From Duganella sp. (GTDB taxonomy: Bacteria > Pseudomonadota > Gammaproteobacteria > Burkholderiales > Burkholderiaceae_D): a stretch of 64,000 nucleotides of DNA. The translations under genes were made by a program, and so were the position numbers. The stretch spans positions 62,001-126,000 of the forward strand of contig JAMFSU010000094.1 of assembly GCA_026225475.1 (NCBI GenBank), written 5' to 3'. Under the pieces are notes generated by a model that saw only the letters and a list, made by a program, of their open reading frames with translations, searched no databases and was not told the DNA's origin. This document shows, piece by piece, positions 57,955 to 64,000 of the stretch. Numbering within the stretch: position 1 is the first letter of the stretch; each line of letters opens with the position of its first letter.

Positions 57955-60713
57955 GCGCTGAAGACTTTCGCCCAGAGTCGCTTGACACTATCGCTTTCCT
58001 GTTGCACCCGTTTCAGCGAGGTGCGGGCGCGTTCCTCGCCCTGCAAGCGGATCTGATGCTGCAACTTGCGGAACAGTCGGTAAGCGTCGGCTACCTGATT
58101 GGCCAACGCCGCGTCGATCAGGCCCAATTTCCCGCACAGTCTGAGCAGGGCGATGTTGCCGATGTCGCCGGTCAATTGCGCGTATTGCGCAGCATGCTGC
58201 AACACCAGAAATTGCACGATGAATTCGATATCGATCATGCCGCCATCATCGTGCTTGAGGTCGAATAACGTGCTGCGGTTGGGATGGGCTTCATGCATCT
58301 TGAGGCGCATGCCCAGCACTTCCTGCTTGAGCTTTTGCGCTTCGCGCGGCTGCTGCAGCAAGGCTTCGCGCAGTGCTTCGAAACGGTTGCCGATCACGCT
58401 GTCGCCGGCGCAATAACGTGCTCGCGTGAGCGCCTGATGTTCCCAGACCCAAGCTGAAGTGCGCTGGTACTTTTCGAAGGTGGCAAACGATGACACCAGC
58501 AAGCCGCTGGCACCGTCCGGACGCAACGCGATATCGATGTCAAACAAAGTACCGGCCGATGTGTGCGCCGTCATCCAGGTGATGAAGCGTTGCGCCAGCT
58601 TGGCGTACAGCGCTGGCGCTTCCTGATCGTCATCGTCGTACAGGAACACCACATCGAGATCAGAGACGTAGCCGAGCTCCTTGCCGCCCAGCTTGCCGTA
58701 CGCAATCACGGTAAATTGCGGAATCTCGCGATGGCGTTGGGCGATGCTTTGCCATACTGCCTGGATGGTCGCTGCCACCAGGATATCGGCCAGCGCTGAC
58801 AGATGGTCGGCCAGGCGCTCGACGCTGAGTTCACCTTCCAGGTCCTGGGCCAGCAAGCGGAACAATTGCGCGTGATGGGCTTCGCGCAGGATATCCATTT
58901 GCCGCTCGGTGTCGCCGGGTGCGGTGTCGAGTTGGCGCTGGCAATCGGCGGCGAAGGCGGCCCAGTCAGGCGCTGCCTTGAGGTTGCGGTCATCCAGCAA
59001 TTCATCGAGCAGGATTGGGTGTTGGGTCAGGTATTTGGCCGCCCAGTCGCTGGCGGCCATCATGCGAATCAAGCGGGTCAGCGCATGCGGATATTCGGTC
59101 AGCAATGCCAGATAGGCAGCGCGACGCGCAATCGCTTCGAAAAAATCCAGCAGGCGGCGCAGCGCCGGCAGGCCGGAGGTTGCTTCCGGTGCGGCAGCGA
59201 TGATGACCAAGGCACTATTGATGAGCGCCAGCAGGCGCGTGCGGCTGGCCTCCGGAAGTGATTGCAGGCGCGGCGATTGCAGCGTCGACTGTACGCGCTG
59301 GGCGGCCTGCTCTGGCTCGTCGAGGCCGAGCGCGCGCAAGCTATCGGCGATGGTGTCGACACTGTCGCCGTCTTGCAGATCGCACAGGCTGCCGGCGCCA
59401 TGCGCGCCGCGTGTGCTGGACTGGCTCTCGTCTCGGTTGTCATTGGCTTGCTTGTCGCTGAAAATAGCATCGAACTGCTGCGCCACGATCTGGCGTTGTT
59501 GATCCAGTTGCGCCAACAGCGACGGCACGTCAGCGTAGCCCATCATTTGCGCCACGATGCGCTGGTCGTCCGGATTGGGCGGCAGCGTATGGGTCTGGGC
59601 ATCGTCCAGATATTGCAGCCGGTGCTCCAGATTGCGCAGGAAGGTATAAGCCTCCAGTAATTGCGTCACCACTTGCGGTTCCAGTAGATTCTTGTCGGCC
59701 AGCGTGCGCAGCGTGGTGCGGGTGGAGCGGTCGCGCAGCTCGGCATCACGGCCACCGCGAATCAACTGGAATACCTGGCTGATGAATTCGACTTCGCGGA
59801 TGCCGCCACGTCCGAGTTTGACGTTGTTGCTGCGTTCCGGATGCAGCGATTCCTGGCGCTGCACTTCGGCCCGGATTTGCGCGTGCATCGAGCGCAGCGC
59901 GTCGATCGAGCCGAAGTCGAGATAACGGCGATAGATGAATGGTCGGCTGACGGCTTCCAGTGCGGCAATGTCGGCCGCCTGGCCGGTCAACGCGCGCGCC
60001 TTGGTCCAGGCATAGCGCTCCCATTCGCGACCCTGGCGGATCAGGTATTCCTCGACCATGTTGTGGCTGGCGACCAACGGTCCGGAGCCGCCGTTGGGGC
60101 GCAAGGCCATATCGACGCGGAAGGTAAAGCCGTCTTCGGTGATTTCCGACAATCCGGCGATGAGCTTCTTACCCAGCCGGATAAAGAATTCATGGTTCGA
60201 CAAGCTGCGCTGCTCGGGCGTGGTGGTGCGCGTGTCGCCGTCTTCCGGGTAGACGAAGATCAAGTCGATGTCGGACGAGACATTGAGTTCACCACCGCCC
60301 AGCTTGCCCATGCCCAGGACGATCAATTCCTGCGGATTGCCCGATTCCTCGCCGATCGGTGTGCCATACAGCACCGTGAGTTCCTGCATCAATGCGGCCA
60401 GGTGGGTTTGCACGGCAAAGTCGGCGAACTCGCTCATGACGCGTACCACTTCGGCCAGATCGGCCTGGCCATGCAGATCGCGATCAATCAGTGTGCCGAC
60501 CACCAGATTGCGCAGCCGACGCATGGCGCTGTTGAGTGCGCTCGGCGTCGGCGCAGTGGCCGTGCCCATTTCAAGATGTAAAAAGCGCTCGAAATGCGAG
60601 CGCTTCAGCGATAATGACGAGCATTCTGCCAATAACGCTGCACGGGCCGGGACGGCGTTGACCCAGCGGCTGTAAGAACGTGAGGCGGCGCGGGTTTCGA
60701 TCAGGGAAATCAT
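57951..60713 (-). CDS. glnE: Glutamine synthetase adenylyltransferase / adenylyl-removing enzyme
   Basis: 920 aa from ATG at 60713. Two nucleotidyltransferase domains: GKLGGGELNVSSDIDLIFVYPEDGD (deadenylylation half) and YGKLGGKELGYVSDLDVVFLYDDDD (adenylylation half), each followed by a GlnD/PII-type helical domain. Adjusts glutamine synthetase activity to nitrogen status through PII. Divergent from the YhdP-like gene. Relevant to this window because the operon at 38.5-50.6 kb supplies ammonia. Confidence 0.96.
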   Translation of the reverse strand: MISLIETRAASRSYSRWVNAVPARAALLAECSSLSLKRSHFERFLHLEMGTATAPTPSALNSAMRRLRNLVVGTLIDRDLHGQADLAEVVRVMSEFADFAVQTHLAALMQELTVLYGTPIGEESGNPQELIVLGMGKLGGGELNVSSDIDLIFVYPEDGDTRTTTPEQRSLSNHEFFIRLGKKLIAGLSEITEDGFTFRVDMALRPNGGSGPLVASHNMVEEYLIRQGREWERYAWTKARALTGQAADIAALEAVSRPFIYRRYLDFGSIDALRSMHAQIRAEVQRQESLHPERSNNVKLGRGGIREVEFISQVFQLIRGGRDAELRDRSTRTTLRTLADKNLLEPQVVTQLLEAYTFLRNLEHRLQYLDDAQTHTLPPNPDDQRIVAQMMGYADVPSLLAQLDQQRQIVAQQFDAIFSDKQANDNRDESQSSTRGAHGAGSLCDLQDGDSVDTIADSLRALGLDEPEQAAQRVQSTLQSPRLQSLPEASRTRLLALINSALVIIAAAPEATSGLPALRRLLDFFEAIARRAAYLALLTEYPHALTRLIRMMAASDWAAKYLTQHPILLDELLDDRNLKAAPDWAAFAADCQRQLDTAPGDTERQMDILREAHHAQLFRLLAQDLEGELSVERLADHLSALADILVAATIQAVWQSIAQRHREIPQFTVIAYGKLGGKELGYVSDLDVVFLYDDDDQEAPALYAKLAQRFITWMTAHTSAGTLFDIDIALRPDGASGLLVSSFATFEKYQRTSAWVWEHQALTRARYCAGDSVIGNRFEALREALLQQPREAQKLKQEVLGMRLKMHEAHPNRSTLFDLKHDDGGMIDIEFIVQFLVLQHAAQYAQLTGDIGNIALLRLCGKLGLIDAALANQVADAYRLFRKLQHQIRLQGEERARTSLKRVQQESDSVKRLWAKVFSA

Positions 60714-60926
60714 CACAAAGGCTCGGTTTGGTTGGTTGAAGCGAGGTCGAATGCAAGAGCAGAGCTGGCTTAAGGCCGTTTTTTAGGCAAATCCGCGCGC
60801 CATCTTGTGGGAATATGGTTGCCTGCAGGTCTGAATCGCATTGATCAGTCAGCGGCAAACTACCGGTTCACGCAAGGATGTTGCGCGTTTGTTTTATTCT
60901 ACATTGAGTTTTCACTACTATCGTTG

Positions 60927-63900
60927 ATGTCCGCAGATCAAAATGACGCCACTTCGCCGCCGGGCCAGCCGGCCACGCGCTGGCGTGCCAGGTGGAGCAA
61001 GGTCTGCAATGGCGTGGGTGGCGCTTCGCGCCAGACCTATTGCCATGTGAGCACGGCGACGCGCTGCGTGCTGGGCGTGACGTTCAAGTTGCTGCTGCTG
61101 GCGTATTTCATTTTTTGCGCTTTGTTCCTGACGCTGCGTTACGGCATCCTGCCGCACATCGATAGCTACAAGGGCAATATCGAACACATCGTATCCAACG
61201 CAATTGGCCGGCCGGTCACGATCGCTGCCATCGATGCTTCCTGGCGCGGTTTGCGCCCGCAATTGCAATTGCGCGATGTGGCTGTTCATGACCAGTCGGG
61301 CCAGATTGCGCTGGCTTTGCCACAAATATCGGCGACGTTTTCCTGGACCACGGTGCTGGTGCTGGCACCGCGGTTTGAAAACCTGACCATTGTGCAGCCC
61401 GACCTGTCGATCTGGCGCGATGCTGCCGGAAAATTGTTCGTTGCCGGTCTGCCGTTGGCCAGTGATTCGAACAATAGCGCAGGGGCCGACTGGCTGTTGT
61501 CGCAGCGCGAAGTGATCATCCGTGATGGCCGCCTGCGCTGGCGCGATGATCAGCGCGGTGCTGCTGAGCTGGCGCTGACCGGGGTCAATCTGGTGTTGCA
61601 TAATCATTGGCGTGAGCATCAGTTTGCGCTCAAGGCAACACCGCCGGTTGAGTTGGCTGCCCCGATTGATGTGCGTGCCAATTTTTATCATCCCAACTTT
61701 GCCAGCCGAATTTCTGATGTCACGCGCTGGAAGGGCAGTCTGTACGCCGATCTACGTAATACCGATCTGGCGGTCTGGAAGCGTTATGTCGATTTTCCTA
61801 TCGAAATTACCCAGGGCATTGGCTCGATTCGCGCCTGGCTGGACCTGAATCAGACCAAGGTCGCCAATTTCACCGCCGATCTGCAACTGGCGAATTTGTC
61901 GGCGCGGCTTGGCAAAAACCTTGAGCCGCTGCAATTGGCACAAGTCAGCGGCCGGGTGTCGGCCAATGAGACATTTGCACCAGACTTGCTGGACGGCATC
62001 CCGACCTTTGGCGCTAACGGCCACAAAGTTACGCTGAGCAACTTTTCGCTGCAAACCAGTGATGGTTTTGTACTGCCGCCGACAACGATTTCCGAAACCT
62101 TTGAACCTGCCACGCATTTTCGTCAGGAGCGGCTGAAGGTCGATGCCAAGTTGATCGATTTGCAACTGTTATCCGATCTGGGCGCGCGCTTGCCGTTGGC
62201 GCCCTCGCAGCGTAAGTTGCTGGCCGATTTGGCGCCGCGCGGTCAACTCAAGGATTTTTCGGTGCAATGGAGTGGCAGCTATCCCGACATCCAGTCTTAT
62301 CACATCCGTGGTGCGTTCAGCGGCCTCGGCCTGCAGGCGCAGCCGGCACATGCGGCGCGCGCCAAGAGCGCGACCCAACCGGCGCGCACCGGGGCACCGG
62401 CGATTCCTGGCTTTGCCAATCTGAGTGGTCAGATTGATGCATCAGAGAAGGGTGGTCGCCTGAGTCTGGCGTCACAAGATGTCGTGTTTCAATTACCAGG
62501 GGCATTTGCCGATCCGGAATTGCCGATCAGTCAACTGAACATGCTCAGTCATTGGGCGTATCAAAAGAACCAGGCCGTGTTGTTTCAGATCGATAACATG
62601 GATTTCGCCATGGAAGGTGCGGCCGGTACGCTCAGCGGTAGTCATTTGATACCGTTGCAGGGCGGCGCACCGGGGGTGATCGATTTCAAGGCGCATCTGT
62701 CGACATTCGACTTGCGCAAGATCGCGCGTTTCCTGCCATTACACACTGCCAAGCCGGCAGCACAATGGCTGGAAACAGCGATCTTGGATGGCCACGCCAG
62801 TGATATCGATGTGATCGCGCGCGGCGATCTGGCTGATTTTCCACTGCATAACCTGAAGCCGGGCGTCAAGCCCAAGAGCGAATTCAAGCTAACCGGCAAG
62901 TTTGACGGCCTCAAGCTCAATTATGCGCCGAGCCATACCGGTAAAGATGGCAAGTCTGCGCTATGGCCGTTGCTGGAAGAGGTCAAGGGTAGCTTGCTGA
63001 TTGACCGCTCGCGGCTGGAAATTCTGGCCGATTCCGGCAAGACCCATGGCACGACGGTGAGCAATGTCAAGGCGGTCGTACCCGACTTGCTCAATGGCGA
63101 GTCGGACCTGGAAATTGATGGCAACGCGGCAGGTGCCATGAAGGATTTCCTGCTCTATATTGAAGACAGCCCGGTGGCGCAATGGATCGGCAATGTCACC
63201 GAAGACTTCAAGGCCGACGGCAATGCCAAATTGGGCCTGAAGTTTGCGCTGCCCCTGCATCACATGGAGCAGGCGCGTGTGGCCGGTGCACTGCAGTTCA
63301 TCAACAATGATGTGGTACTGCTGCCGGGCATGTCGACCATCTACAAGACTAACGGCAAGCTGACCTTCAATGAAAAAGGCTTCAATATCGAGGGCTTGAA
63401 AGGGGTATTCCTGGGTGAGCAAATCAATGCCGCTGGCGGCACCCAGCGTGACGGCACGACGCTGGTCAAGATCGATGGCACGATCACCGGCGATGGTTTG
63501 CGTCGCGCCGCGACCGATCCGTCCGCACAACGGTTGTTGAACAACGTCAATGGCATGACACGCTATGCTGCCTCGGTGGCGGTGCGCCAGGGCCAGCCGG
63601 TACTGACCATTGAATCGAATTTGCAGGGACTGGCGTTGGATTTACCGGCGCCGATGCTCAAGGGAGCCAATGAAAGCTGGCCGCTGAAATTCGAAGTGAT
63701 CGGTTTGCCCTCGGTCGATGCGCAGATGCAGCGAGATGAAGTCAAGCTGTCGCTCGGTTCGGTCATGTCGGCGCGCTATCTGCGCCAGAAGCGGCTAGGT
63801 CATCAATACGACTGGCAGGTCTTGAGCGGCGGCGTTGGTTTCGGCCAGTCGGCACCGCAGCCGGACAGCGGCCTGGCCGTGGTAGCCGTGGCCAAGAGTA

Positions 63901-64000
63901 TCAATATTGACCAGTGGATGAACTTTCGCACGACAATCTCCAAGGATGCCGATGGCAGTGAGCAGCCTGCTAATCCAGCCTTGCGTCCCTATCTCGATCC
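60927..64000 (+). CDS. YhdP-family (AsmA-like) envelope protein, truncated by window edge
   Basis: 1024 codons are visible from ATG 60927 with no stop; the C-terminus is outside. An N-terminal membrane segment (about 52-74: KLLLLAYFIFCALFLTLRYG) is followed by a long periplasmic beta-rich region of AsmA type, with SNAIGRPVTIAAIDASWRG near the start and LLPGMSTIYKTNGKLTFNEKG further on. YhdP and AsmA-like proteins are implicated in phospholipid transport to the outer membrane. The Shine-Dalgarno is weak. glnE next to yhdP is a common betaproteobacterial pair. Confidence 0.9.
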   Translation, partial: MSADQNDATSPPGQPATRWRARWSKVCNGVGGASRQTYCHVSTATRCVLGVTFKLLLLAYFIFCALFLTLRYGILPHIDSYKGNIEHIVSNAIGRPVTIAAIDASWRGLRPQLQLRDVAVHDQSGQIALALPQISATFSWTTVLVLAPRFENLTIVQPDLSIWRDAAGKLFVAGLPLASDSNNSAGADWLLSQREVIIRDGRLRWRDDQRGAAELALTGVNLVLHNHWREHQFALKATPPVELAAPIDVRANFYHPNFASRISDVTRWKGSLYADLRNTDLAVWKRYVDFPIEITQGIGSIRAWLDLNQTKVANFTADLQLANLSARLGKNLEPLQLAQVSGRVSANETFAPDLLDGIPTFGANGHKVTLSNFSLQTSDGFVLPPTTISETFEPATHFRQERLKVDAKLIDLQLLSDLGARLPLAPSQRKLLADLAPRGQLKDFSVQWSGSYPDIQSYHIRGAFSGLGLQAQPAHAARAKSATQPARTGAPAIPGFANLSGQIDASEKGGRLSLASQDVVFQLPGAFADPELPISQLNMLSHWAYQKNQAVLFQIDNMDFAMEGAAGTLSGSHLIPLQGGAPGVIDFKAHLSTFDLRKIARFLPLHTAKPAAQWLETAILDGHASDIDVIARGDLADFPLHNLKPGVKPKSEFKLTGKFDGLKLNYAPSHTGKDGKSALWPLLEEVKGSLLIDRSRLEILADSGKTHGTTVSNVKAVVPDLLNGESDLEIDGNAAGAMKDFLLYIEDSPVAQWIGNVTEDFKADGNAKLGLKFALPLHHMEQARVAGALQFINNDVVLLPGMSTIYKTNGKLTFNEKGFNIEGLKGVFLGEQINAAGGTQRDGTTLVKIDGTITGDGLRRAATDPSAQRLLNNVNGMTRYAASVAVRQGQPVLTIESNLQGLALDLPAPMLKGANESWPLKFEVIGLPSVDAQMQRDEVKLSLGSVMSARYLRQKRLGHQYDWQVLSGGVGFGQSAPQPDSGLAVVAVAKSINIDQWMNFRTTISKDADGSEQPANPALRPYLD

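Noticed and set aside
1..64000. CRISPR array, prophage, insertion sequence or toxin-antitoxin pair
   Set aside because: No spaced direct repeats, transposase, integrase or small overlapping toxin-antitoxin genes were found on either strand.

Overview
This 64 kb window is chromosomal DNA from a betaproteobacterium, most likely Oxalobacteraceae (Herminiimonas/Collimonas/Herbaspirillum relatives). The evidence is gene order: carA-carB; greA next to yhbY, rlmE, ftsH, folP, glmM; ribF-ileS-lspA-coaBC-dut; clpS-clpA; tkt near gap; glnE divergent from a YhdP/AsmA-type gene. These are standard Burkholderiales neighbourhoods. GC content is moderate and both strands are densely coded. No rRNA, CRISPR array, insertion sequence or prophage is visible. 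The family call is an inference from synteny; no 16S is present.

Layout. 1-1238 (-): N-terminal part of a type I polyketide synthase whose ketosynthase resembles the enediyne PksE-like iterative family; it runs off the left edge. 1.5-9.1 kb: patatin-like lipoprotein, NlpC/P60 hydrolase, GlcG/HbpS-like protein, carAB behind a long leader, greA. 9.3-15.8 kb: yhbY, rlmE, ftsH, folP, glmM and a phoB-type regulator with no phoR beside it. 15.86-16.17 kb: a tRNA-Arg(CCU) gene interrupted by a 238-nt group I intron. 16.3-31.8 kb: mrcA, uup, a SirB1-family protein, murJ, rpsT, a DUF192 protein, a small Lys/Ala-rich exported protein, an RluE-type pseudouridine synthase, icd, a cold-shock gene, clpS-clpA, and an M48-like lipoprotein with a degenerate metal site. 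31.9-38.4 kb: a palindromic intergenic element, then dut-coaBC-lspA-ileS-ribF.

38.5-50.6 kb (-): a 12-kb nitrogen-scavenging operon. In transcription order it encodes allophanate hydrolase (AtzF), an SsuABC-type transporter, a BMP-family (nucleoside-type) transporter, biuret amidohydrolase (BiuH), a second paralogous cysteine hydrolase (candidate triuret hydrolase, TrtA), a DUF3225/AtzH-like protein and a GntR/FCD regulator. A sigma-54-type promoter motif lies just upstream of atzF. The reconstructed route is triuret -> (carboxy)biuret -> biuret -> allophanate -> ammonia + CO2.

50.8-64 kb: rsmE, tkt, a GNAT acetyltransferase coupled to tkt, gap, a lipoprotein with a charged tail, a type I signal peptidase, a class I methyltransferase, glnE, and the first part of a YhdP-family protein cut by the right edge.

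The most unusual items are the self-splicing intron in tRNA-Arg(CCU), the complete triuret/biuret operon with its putative sigma-54 promoter, the PksE-like ketosynthase, and the apparently inactive M48 homologue.
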